64,000 bases of DNA from Onishia niordana (GTDB lineage Bacteria; Pseudomonadota; Gammaproteobacteria; Pseudomonadales; Halomonadaceae), in assembly GCF_004798965.1 (NCBI RefSeq), contig NZ_SDSD01000005.1:237875-301874 (forward strand), read 5' to 3'. The notes beneath the pieces were generated by a model that saw only the letters and a program-made list of their open reading frames with translations, was not told the DNA's origin and did not search any database. A program made the translations under genes and the position numbers. Shown one piece after another: positions 26,261 to 33,972 of the stretch (position 1 is its first letter; each line of letters begins with the position of its first letter).

Positions 26261-28669
26261 ATGCAGCAGAACGACGAACAGACCCAGAGTCTGCCCCTAT
26301 TGCCGCTTCGCGATGTGGTGGTTTACCCGCAGATGGTGATTCCGCTGTTCGTGGGGCGGGAGAAGTCCATTCAGGCCCTCGAGGCCGCCATGGCTGCCGA
26401 CAAGCGGATTCTGCTTGTCGCTCAGCGCGAGGCTGGTCAGGACGAGCCTGATACCAACGATCTGTTCGCAGTGGGTACTGTCGCCGAGATCATGCAGCTC
26501 TTGAAGCTGCCTGACGGCACCGTGAAGGTGCTGATCGAGGGCGCCTCGCGAGCCGATGTCGGCGATATTACCGTGGTCGACGAAAGCTATAGTCAGGCCG
26601 AGGTTACGCTGCGCGAGAGCGAGCCGCTCACCGAGCGTGAGCAGGAATCGCTGGTGCGCGTATTGCTCAATCAGTTCGAGCAATACGTCAAGCTGTCCAA
26701 GAAGGTCCCCAATGAGGTGTTGAACTCGCTGTCGGGGATCGAGGATCCCAGTCGGCTGGTAGATACCATCTGTGCTCACCTGTCCTTGAAGATCGGTGAC
26801 AAGCAGCAGCTGCTCGAGATGGATCGCGTCCGCGATCGTATCGAACACCTGATGGCGTTGATTGAGTCCGAAATCGACCTGCTTCAGGTCGAGAAGCGCA
26901 TCCGTTCCCGGGTCAAGGACCAGATGGAGAAGTCGCAGCGCGAGTACTATCTCAACGAGCAGATGAAGGCCATCCAGAAAGAGATGGGCGAGCTCGATAA
27001 TGTGCCCAATGAGGCCGATAAGTACGAGCAGGCGATCGAAGAATCCGGCATGCCTGAGGAGGCTCGCGAGAAGGCCACTCAAGAGCTCAACAAGCTGAAG
27101 ATGATGGGGCCGAGCTCGGCTGAGGCTACCGTGGTTCGTTCCTATCTGGATTGGCTGATCGCGGTGCCTTGGAAGAAGCGCACCCGGGTCAAGCACGACC
27201 TGCTGCGGGCCCAGAAAGTTCTTGATGAAGATCATTACGGTCTTGAGGAAGTCAAGGAGCGCATTCTCGAGTACCTGGCCGTTCAGAAGCGGGTCAAGAA
27301 ACTGAAAGGGCCGGTGCTGTGCCTGGTCGGCCCGCCCGGGGTGGGCAAGACGTCGCTGGGCCAGTCGATCGCTCGGGCGACGAATCGCAAGTACGTGCGT
27401 CTGGCACTTGGCGGCGTGCGCGATGAGTCCGAAATCCGCGGCCATCGCCGTACCTATATCGGCTCGCTGCCCGGTAAGGTGGTGCAGCGCATGAGCAAGG
27501 CCGGGGTCAAGAACCCGCTGTTCCTGCTCGATGAGGTCGACAAGCTGGGCATGGATCATCGCGGTGACCCGTCGTCGGCCTTGCTCGAGGTGCTGGATCC
27601 GGAGCAGAACGACAAGTTCAGCGATCACTATCTCGAGCTTGATTATGATCTCTCCGAGACCATGTTCATCTGTACCGCCAACTCGATGAATATTCCGGGC
27701 CCGCTGATGGATCGCATGGAGATCATTCGTCTGCCGGGTTACACCGAAGACGAGAAGCTGGCGATCGCCAAACGCTATCTGGTGCCCAAGCAGCTCAAGG
27801 CAAACGGCCTGAAGAACGACGAGCTGACGTTCGAGGATGATGCCGTACTCGAGCTGATTCGTTACTACACACGTGAGGCCGGGGTGCGTGAGCTTGAGCG
27901 CCAGGTCGCGAAAGTCTGCCGCAAGGTGCTGCGTGAACGTATCGAGATGCAGGCTAAAGAAGGGGCTCAGGCACCTGAGCGTCTTAGCGCCGACGGTATC
28001 GAGCGTCACGCGGGTGTGCGTCGCTTCAACTACGGTCTGGCTGACCAGGAAGATCAGGTTGGGCGTGTCACCGGTCTCGCCTGGACGTCTGTCGGGGGTG
28101 AGCTTCTCACCATCGAATCCGTGCTGACGCCAGGTAAGGGTCGGATCAACAAGACCGGCTCTCTCGGTGATGTCATGAAGGAGTCGGTGAGTGCCGCTCA
28201 GACCGTGGTGCGTTCGCGGGCAAAGGCACTTGGCATCGATACCGAGCGTTTCGAGAAAGAAGACCTGCACATCCACGTGCCCGAGGGCGCGACGCCAAAA
28301 GATGGCCCCAGTGCCGGCATTGCGATGGTCACGGCGATGGTCTCTGCCTTCACTGGGCGGACTGTGCGTTGTGATGTGGCAATGACCGGTGAGGTCAATC
28401 TACGCGGTGAGGTGATGCCGATTGGCGGGCTCAAGGAGAAATTGCTGGCCGCAAGGCGCGGTGGTATAAAGACCGTGCTAATTCCTGAGGAAAACCGTCG
28501 CGACCTCAAAGAAGTGCCTGACAATATCAAAGACGCATTGGATATTCGTCCCGTGCGTTGGATTGACGAGGTGCTTGATGTCGCTCTTGCTGAAAAGTCC
28601 ACGCTTGAGTCTGATGATAATCGAAAGGATGATCCTGCCGTATCCCAGACAGTGATCAGCACTCACTAG
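26261..28669 (+). CDS. lon: ATP-dependent protease La (Lon)
   Basis: An 802-residue LonA protease. LAN substrate-binding domain at 1-200 (LPLLPLRDVVVYPQMVIPLF read as LPLLPLRDVVVYP), coiled coil 200-310, AAA+ domain with Walker A GPPGVGKTSL and Walker B FLLDEVDKLG, and the C-terminal protease domain with the catalytic Ser in PKDGPSAGIAM and Lys in GLKEKLLAAR. It degrades misfolded proteins and short-lived regulators. GAGGAA before the ATG; preceded by its own heat-shock-like promoter. Confidence 0.98.
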   Translation: MQQNDEQTQSLPLLPLRDVVVYPQMVIPLFVGREKSIQALEAAMAADKRILLVAQREAGQDEPDTNDLFAVGTVAEIMQLLKLPDGTVKVLIEGASRADVGDITVVDESYSQAEVTLRESEPLTEREQESLVRVLLNQFEQYVKLSKKVPNEVLNSLSGIEDPSRLVDTICAHLSLKIGDKQQLLEMDRVRDRIEHLMALIESEIDLLQVEKRIRSRVKDQMEKSQREYYLNEQMKAIQKEMGELDNVPNEADKYEQAIEESGMPEEAREKATQELNKLKMMGPSSAEATVVRSYLDWLIAVPWKKRTRVKHDLLRAQKVLDEDHYGLEEVKERILEYLAVQKRVKKLKGPVLCLVGPPGVGKTSLGQSIARATNRKYVRLALGGVRDESEIRGHRRTYIGSLPGKVVQRMSKAGVKNPLFLLDEVDKLGMDHRGDPSSALLEVLDPEQNDKFSDHYLELDYDLSETMFICTANSMNIPGPLMDRMEIIRLPGYTEDEKLAIAKRYLVPKQLKANGLKNDELTFEDDAVLELIRYYTREAGVRELERQVAKVCRKVLRERIEMQAKEGAQAPERLSADGIERHAGVRRFNYGLADQEDQVGRVTGLAWTSVGGELLTIESVLTPGKGRINKTGSLGDVMKESVSAAQTVVRSRAKALGIDTERFEKEDLHIHVPEGATPKDGPSAGIAMVTAMVSAFTGRTVRCDVAMTGEVNLRGEVMPIGGLKEKLLAARRGGIKTVLIPEENRRDLKEVPDNIKDALDIRPVRWIDEVLDVALAEKSTLESDDNRKDDPAVSQTVISTH

Positions 28670-28680
28670 AGGTGATTTTT

Positions 28681-28714
28681 CCACCATGCCAAGGCCCAAG
28701 CCTTGGCATGGTGG
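28681..28714. repeat. perfect 14-bp inverted repeat between lon and hupB
   Basis: CCACCATGCCAAGG / CCTTGGCATGGTGG with a 6-base loop. Five T residues precede the stem and none follow, so it is not a standard terminator in either direction; it ends 20 bases before the hupB -35 box. Confidence 0.8.
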
Positions 28715-28734
28715 GGCTTGAGGCCAATAGTTGC

Positions 28735-28763
28735 TTGACGATCTTTGGTGGCATTGCTATAAA
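28735..28763 (+). promoter_or_regulatory. sigma-70 promoter of hupB
   Basis: TTGACG, 17-base spacer, TATAAA; one of the best sigma-70 matches in the window, about 80 bases upstream of the hupB GTG start. Confidence 0.85.
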
Positions 28764-28844
28764 TTACGCTTTGCTGTGATCGAATAAGCCGCCTCAAGAT
28801 AGCGTCGATTTCCAGTAATTTCTGAAACAGTCAAGGGGTGAAGT

Positions 28845-29117
28845 GTGAACAAATCTGAGCTGATCGAAGCCATTGCCGCGTCTGCCGACATTCCCAAGGC
28901 GGCTGCAAGTCGTGCGCTCGACGCCATGGTGGATAGCGTTACTGAAAGCCTCAAGCAGGGCGATTCCGTCTCTCTGGTAGGCTTTGGCACTTTCTCCATC
29001 AAGGAGCGTGCCGCGCGTACTGGCCGCAATCCACAGACCGGTCAGCCGATCGAAATCAGCGCAGCCAAAGTGCCTAGCTTCAAGGCCGGCAAGGCGCTCA
29101 AGGATTCCGTCAACTGA
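28845..29117 (+). CDS. hupB: DNA-binding protein HU-beta
   Basis: A 90-residue nucleoid protein of the HU/IHF family. N-terminal [20 protein letters not shown], the core [21 protein letters not shown] with the DNA-inserting arm ([11 protein letters not shown]) and the C-terminal [14 protein letters not shown] are canonical. It starts at GTG with AGGGG 7-8 bases upstream. Own promoter and terminator, so monocistronic between lon and ppiD, the standard order in gammaproteobacteria. Confidence 0.98.
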   Translation: MNKSELIEAIAASADIPKAAASRALDAMVDSVTESLKQGDSVSLVGFGTFSIKERAARTGRNPQTGQPIEISAAKVPSFKAGKALKDSVN

Positions 29118-29157
29118 GATTCTGGGCTCAGCCCGGCGGACTGACGGTCCTGACCAT

Positions 29158-29186
29158 GGCGCATCGCTTAGCGGTGCGCCTTTTTA
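29158..29186 (+). terminator. intrinsic terminator of hupB
   Basis: GGCGCATCGC / GCGGTGCGCC (one G-U pair) with a 3-base loop, then TTTTTATT, 40 bases after the stop. Confidence 0.9.
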
Positions 29187-29414
29187 TTGGTCGCCATTTC
29201 ATGCGTCGGCCTAGCTCAATGATAGATGCTCCGTGGCGTGAACGTCGTACATGACCTGTATCATCTGAAACGCGTTTTCTGAAAAGCAGTGCCTGAAGTT
29301 TAGTCGCTAACACGCTGTGCCTGATGCTCTGTATCTTGACTATGGTTGTTCCAAGACCCTGTCAGGCGCCTATAATGAACTGTTTTTTTTGCCAATCTCC
29401 AGCCGAGGCCAGTA

Positions 29415-31235
29415 ATGCTGCAACGTATTCGGGATCGCTCCACCAGCTGGGGCGCCAAGATCATCATCGGCGCGGTGATCGCCACCATGGCCCTTTTTGG
29501 GGTCGACTCGCTGATCGGTTTGGTCTCATCTGGCAGTGATGATGTCGCAACCGTCAATGGCCAGTCCATCACGCGTCAGCAGGTAGAGTTGCAAGTGCAA
29601 CGCGCGATCCGCAGTGGTCAAGTGCCACCTGAGCAGGAACGGCAGCTACGTGGTCAGGTGATCGATCAACTGATCAGTACCTCGCTGCTGGATCAATACG
29701 CTGAAGAGGGTGGTCTGTATCTCTCCGAGAGCCAGATCGATGAGCTGATTGTGTCGCTACCTGAGTTCCAGAACCAGGAAGGTAGCTTCTCTCGCGAGTT
29801 GTTCAAGAATCGCCTGGCAAGTGCCGGCTATACGCCTCTGGCGTTTCGTGAACAGCTGCGCGATGACATGCAGCGTCAGCAGCTCCAGGAAGGCTTTTCT
29901 GCCAGTGAGTTCATGCTCGAGGATGAGCAGCAGCAACTGGCGGCGCTGCAAAACCAGACGCGTCGTTATCGCTATCAGCAGCTCAATGCCTCTGATCTTG
30001 ACGAAAGGCCGCAAGTTAGTAGCGCCGATCTGAACGCCTATTACCAGGATCACCGCGATGAGTATCAGCGCCCGGAGCAGGTGAAGCTTGCCTATCTGGT
30101 GCTGGATCGTGCTGAGCTGGCTGATCAGGTAGAGGTCGATGAGTCGGATCTACGCTCGCTTTACGCCGAGCGTGTCAGCAATGCCGACCGTCGTGTGTCC
30201 CACATCATGGTGACCTTTGGCGATCAACGCAGCCGTGAAGAGGCAGTTGAACGTCTCGATACGGTGAAAGAACGCCTTGAAGCAGGCGATTCCTTTGCCT
30301 CGCTTGCCAAAGAGGTGTCGGATGATACCTCTACCAGCGATAGCGGTGGTGACCTGGGCGTGATCAGCCGTGGCTTCTTCGGCGAAGCTTTCGAGGATGC
30401 TGCGTATTCTCTTGAGCAGGGACAGGTATCAGACATCGTTGAAACGGATAACGGCATCCACTTGCTCAAGGTAACCGGGATAGAGGTTCCCTCTTTCGAG
30501 GCCCTGCGTGATGAGCTTCGCGACGAGGTGGCGATGGCCGAGGTGGATGACATCTTCAATCAGCGCGTTCAGCAGCTGATCGATGAAAGTTTCGCTGCCG
30601 ATGATCTGGCCAGTATTGCCGAAGATGTGGGTACCGAGCTTCAGACCAGTGATTGGGTATCAGCGGCCGGTGCCGAAGGCGTGCTGGCTGAGCCGGGTGT
30701 CATGGAGGCCGCCTTCACGCCAGATGTGCTCGAAGAAGGCTTCAACAGTGAGGTCATCGAACTCGACGAGGATCGCCGTCTGGTGCTGCGTGTACGTGAG
30801 CATCGTCCCGCAACGACGTTACCCTTGGACGCCGTGCGCGACCGTGTGACTGAGGGGGTCGAACAGCAGAAGGTGCAAGAGGCCCTGCGAACACTTGCCG
30901 AGCAGCGTGTTGCCGGTCTGCGTGATGGTTCAGAGCAGGCGGTCGACTGGCAGCAGGTTGAATCAGCTACACGCCAGGGAGCAGGTCAGGTGCCGTCGCC
31001 CGTGAATTCGTTGGCGTTCCGGCTGCCGCACCCAGAAGGCGACTCGCCGGTTTATGGCCAGACAGCGACGCAGAATGGTGTGGCGCTGGTGGCCCTCGAC
31101 GCAGTGCAAGAAGGCGATGCATCCGATGCGTCAGAGTCTCGTGTCGCACAGCTAGTTGAGCGGCTGCGCGCCCAAGCCGTGGTTAATGGCCTGCTTGAGC
31201 AGTTGCGTAACGACGCTGAGGTCGAGCGCCTCTAA
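29415..31235 (+). CDS. ppiD: periplasmic folding chaperone / PPIase PpiD
   Basis: A 606-residue inner-membrane protein with a single N-terminal membrane span (AKIIIGAVIATMALFGVDSL) and a periplasmic body: SurA-like N-terminal region, one parvulin domain (about 258-355, VSHIMVTFGD... GDLGVISRGFFGEAF) and a C-terminal SurA-like part. It sits at the Sec translocon exit and assists folding of exported proteins. GAGG 9 bases before the ATG. A perfect TATAAT at 29371-29376 lies upstream but lacks a good -35. Terminated at 31281-31311. Confidence 0.95.
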   Translation: MLQRIRDRSTSWGAKIIIGAVIATMALFGVDSLIGLVSSGSDDVATVNGQSITRQQVELQVQRAIRSGQVPPEQERQLRGQVIDQLISTSLLDQYAEEGGLYLSESQIDELIVSLPEFQNQEGSFSRELFKNRLASAGYTPLAFREQLRDDMQRQQLQEGFSASEFMLEDEQQQLAALQNQTRRYRYQQLNASDLDERPQVSSADLNAYYQDHRDEYQRPEQVKLAYLVLDRAELADQVEVDESDLRSLYAERVSNADRRVSHIMVTFGDQRSREEAVERLDTVKERLEAGDSFASLAKEVSDDTSTSDSGGDLGVISRGFFGEAFEDAAYSLEQGQVSDIVETDNGIHLLKVTGIEVPSFEALRDELRDEVAMAEVDDIFNQRVQQLIDESFAADDLASIAEDVGTELQTSDWVSAAGAEGVLAEPGVMEAAFTPDVLEEGFNSEVIELDEDRRLVLRVREHRPATTLPLDAVRDRVTEGVEQQKVQEALRTLAEQRVAGLRDGSEQAVDWQQVESATRQGAGQVPSPVNSLAFRLPHPEGDSPVYGQTATQNGVALVALDAVQEGDASDASESRVAQLVERLRAQAVVNGLLEQLRNDAEVERL

Positions 31236-31280
31236 GTCGCGCTAGCAGCAGAATGACCTGGTCTCGGCGCCAGGCAAATG

Positions 31281-31311
31281 AAAACGCGACCCGCAAGGGT
31301 CGCGTTTTTTT
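31281..31311. terminator. intrinsic terminator between ppiD and the HDAC-like gene
   Basis: AAAACGCGACCC / GGGTCGCGTTTTTTT stem with a short GCAA loop; A and T tracts on both sides let it serve the convergent genes. Confidence 0.92.
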
Positions 31312-31323
31312 GTGTGCACTCGA

Positions 31324-32472
31324 TCATTCTGTCAGGTGGTTGGAAGAGTCGTCATGGCAAGAAGGTGATGGGTCGAGCGTAAAGGCTGTTCTATGGAAGT
31401 CGCTGGCGACGGCGACCTCGGCGAGGCCGATTTGCTCAGGGTTGGGGGCGCTGCCTCCGGCCAGCACCTGCAGCACGCTGTGAACGCCCCGGGATAATGA
31501 TTCGAGGTGATAACCGCCTTCGAGTACCAGCGCCAGTCGTCCCTCGCAGTGCTGGTCGGCCAGGCTCTGAACAATGGCCGTCATGGCGGCAAAGCCCTCA
31601 TAGCTCACGTTCAGGCACAGATCGAGCCGGTGGGCATCAAAGCCTGCTGAAATCAGCATCAGGTCTGGCTGGAACCACTTTGTGGCGGGTACCAGAATAT
31701 CGCGAAAAGCCGTTAACATCGCTTGATCGCCGGCTCCGCCAGGCAAGGGCACATTGATGGTGGTGCCCTCGCCGAGACCCGCACCGACATCTTCCAATAG
31801 GCCCGAGCCTGGGTAAAAGGGGGCGGAACGATGGGTGTCGAAGAGCATGACATTTGGCGAGGCCCAGAAGATGTCCTGAGTGCCGTTACCATGGTGGGCG
31901 TCCCAATCGACAATCAGCACGCGCTCCATGCCCAATTCCTGCTGCGCATGGGTGGCAGCAACGGCCACATTGTTGAAAAAGCAGAAGCCTCGCGAGCGGG
32001 CCGGTTCGGCGTGATGGCCTGGTGGGCGGCAGAGTGCGAAGGCACTCTGGGCTTGGCCTTTGCAGACGGCATCGACAGCCCCGATGGCGGCGCCCGCGGC
32101 CACTTCGGCCGCCTCTATGCTGCCAGGTGATACCGCGGTGGTATCGACATCCAGCCAAGCGTGCTTGCCGCGCATGCGCTCAATTTCTCGCAGGTGGGCG
32201 CTGGTATGGACGCGCCCAAGCTCTTCCATGGTCGCTGGTTTAGCAGAGGCGAAGCGGACGCCCGGGATGGGGTCGGCGTTGAGGCGCTCGATGATGGCGG
32301 TGATCCGGCCCGGATGCTCAGGGTATTTCCATTGCACTGCCAGGCCATTGAGAATTTCTCTGACCCGGCGGTCCAGGCGGCCAGGCAGGAAGGGGTCCTG
32401 GATATCGGGTTGATGGTTCAGCATGCGGTCGTCATTGATCACTAGCACTGAGCGGTCGCCGATCACTGGCAT
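31324..32472 (-). CDS. histone-deacetylase-family hydrolase (acetylpolyamine amidohydrolase-like)
   Basis: A 382-residue zinc hydrolase of the arginase/deacetylase superfamily. Motifs in order: HTSAHLREIERM, LCRPPGHHAEPA (catalytic His pair), VDWDAHHGNGTQ (zinc Asp/His), MLISAGFDAH (zinc Asp) and LEGGYHLESL. Bacterial members deacetylate acetylated polyamines, acetoin-related or lysine substrates; the true substrate is unknown. The ATG at 32472 has GGAG only 1 base away; a GTG two codons later (32466) has GGAG at 7 bases and may be the real start. Convergent with ppiD; divergent from the GTPase gene. Confidence 0.88.
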   Translation of the reverse strand: MPVIGDRSVLVINDDRMLNHQPDIQDPFLPGRLDRRVREILNGLAVQWKYPEHPGRITAIIERLNADPIPGVRFASAKPATMEELGRVHTSAHLREIERMRGKHAWLDVDTTAVSPGSIEAAEVAAGAAIGAVDAVCKGQAQSAFALCRPPGHHAEPARSRGFCFFNNVAVAATHAQQELGMERVLIVDWDAHHGNGTQDIFWASPNVMLFDTHRSAPFYPGSGLLEDVGAGLGEGTTINVPLPGGAGDQAMLTAFRDILVPATKWFQPDLMLISAGFDAHRLDLCLNVSYEGFAAMTAIVQSLADQHCEGRLALVLEGGYHLESLSRGVHSVLQVLAGGSAPNPEQIGLAEVAVASDFHRTAFTLDPSPSCHDDSSNHLTE

Positions 32473-32696
32473 TCTCCGTCACGTTAAGGTTGCCAGGCGC
32501 TTGCCCCGGCGCTCCCTTAGTGTCGTCGCCTCCCGCCGCTATAGCAATTCAGTGAATGTCGGCAACGTTGCCCGGTTGCGGGTTTGTGCCAGGTTTTTCC
32601 TCTCCAAGGGAGGGAGGGCCGTGTGTCCACCATGGTCAGTGGATCACCGGTTTGTCAGCCCCTTTTGGTCAGGAGGGCATGCTGAAACAGCACGAT

Positions 32697-32715
32697 AATG
32701 TTATATAGTAACTTT
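32697..32715 (+). promoter_or_regulatory. Zur-like operator before the COG0523 GTPase gene
   Basis: AATGTTATATAGTAACTTT matches 15 of 18 informative positions of the gammaproteobacterial Zur box AATGTTATANTATAACATT. It lies 33 bases upstream of the GTG start, where it could overlap the promoter. COG0523 GTPases are frequent Zur targets. Confidence 0.5.
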
Positions 32716-32747
32716 TGCTGTTTTCACTTTCGTCAAGGACTTGCTTC

Positions 32748-33842
32748 GTGCCTTCTCACGTTTCTTCACGCGCTTCGCTATCGTGCATTCCGGTACACGT
32801 CATTACCGGTTTTCTTGGTAGTGGCAAGAGCACGCTAATTCGTCACCTGCTGACGCAAAAACCGCCAGATGAGCGTTGGGTGGTGGTCATCAACGAGTTT
32901 GGTCAGGTCGGTATAGACCAAGCCATGTTCGAGGAGCGTGAGGATATAGTGGTCAAAGGCTTGCCCGGTGGGTGCCTGTGCTGCCAGCTGGCCTTTGTGC
33001 TGCAAGCCTCCCTGGTCAACCTTTTGCACCGTCATCGCCCCGACCGGCTGATCATCGAGCCCTCGGGGCTGGGGCATCCTGCCGGACTGCTGGACCTGCT
33101 GCGTGGAGAGGCCTTCGCCGAGGTGCTGGACGTGTGCGATATCATCACGCTGCTGGATCCGCGTCGCCTCGATGAGCCGCGTGCCCGGAGCAACGAGACC
33201 TTTCGCGACCAGCTGGAAATGGCCGATGGCGTAGCGCTGACCATGACCGACCTGTCGACAGAGTCGCAGTGCCAGGAAGCCGACGCCTATCTCGCCAATC
33301 TTTGGCCCGCCAAGCGCTGGATCGAGTCGGCGCCGCATGGACAGCTGCCGGTCTCCCGGCTGCTTGATGCCTCGGATAGCAAAGGTGGGCGTTATGCCGA
33401 GAATGGCTCGGGTAAGGCGTGGCCTGCCCAGCCCATCGCGCACTCGACCGCGCGCGATAGCCAGGCTCAGGTCGTGCTGGATGCATTCGTTTATCGCGAG
33501 CCAAGCCCTGGGTCGCCCGTGTGCGATGAGGGCGCGTCGCTTGGCTATCGCAGTCTTGGCTGGCGTTTTCATGCAAGCGAGGTGTTTTCGCTGGACGCAC
33601 TGGCAAGGCTGCTTGAGTCATTGCCCGCGACGCTGCGTATCAAGGCAGTAGTGAATAGCGATGCCGGTTGGCAGTGTTACAACCGGGCATCTGGTCAGGT
33701 CACCTTGACCTCGACCAGTTGGCGGCGTGACTCGCGTCTCGAGTTGATCATCGAGGAAGGAGTGCAGGGGCTGCCCGAGGCGGTATCATTCGCGTCACGC
33801 CTGCTGGCCTGTAAGGAGGCAGGAAATCCAGCACCAAACTAG
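32748..33842 (+). CDS. CobW/COG0523-family GTP-binding metallochaperone
   Basis: A 364-residue G3E GTPase. Walker A GFLGSGKST at residues 21-29, metal-binding GGCLCC (C76, C78, C79), IIEPSGLGHPAG switch, and a C-terminal CobW_C domain (about 250-345). The CxCC motif and the Zur-like box upstream suggest delivery of zinc under zinc limitation (ZigA/YeiR-like subgroup). The GTG at 32748 has AAGGA 8 bases upstream; an in-frame TTG further up overlaps the operator. A low-complexity loop (SDSKGGRYAENGSGKAW) sits between the domains. Monocistronic. Substrate enzyme unknown. Confidence 0.88.
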   Translation: MPSHVSSRASLSCIPVHVITGFLGSGKSTLIRHLLTQKPPDERWVVVINEFGQVGIDQAMFEEREDIVVKGLPGGCLCCQLAFVLQASLVNLLHRHRPDRLIIEPSGLGHPAGLLDLLRGEAFAEVLDVCDIITLLDPRRLDEPRARSNETFRDQLEMADGVALTMTDLSTESQCQEADAYLANLWPAKRWIESAPHGQLPVSRLLDASDSKGGRYAENGSGKAWPAQPIAHSTARDSQAQVVLDAFVYREPSPGSPVCDEGASLGYRSLGWRFHASEVFSLDALARLLESLPATLRIKAVVNSDAGWQCYNRASGQVTLTSTSWRRDSRLELIIEEGVQGLPEAVSFASRLLACKEAGNPAPN

Positions 33843-33884
33843 CCGCGCTAGGGGGTCGTGACGCTGCCTTTAGGAGGCGGTGAG

Positions 33885-33893
33885 TGGTACAAT
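33885..33893 (+). promoter_or_regulatory. extended -10 promoter of gyrA
   Basis: TGGTACAAT, i.e. TGn plus TACAAT, 80 bases upstream of the gyrA start; no good -35 hexamer at 17 bases, which an extended -10 can tolerate. Confidence 0.5.
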
Positions 33894-33972
33894 TTCGCAT
33901 TGCTATCACGAAGCTAGCCTCATCAGCCTCCTGTAGCGCCAAACAGTCGCAGTGCAAAGGATTTGACGACCC

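Noticed and set aside
26297..28276. 659-codon open frame antisense to lon, and similar long antisense frames in tig, gyrA, rpsA and acnB
   Set aside because: GC-rich third positions keep the antisense frames open; none has a ribosome site or family motifs and each covers a certain gene.
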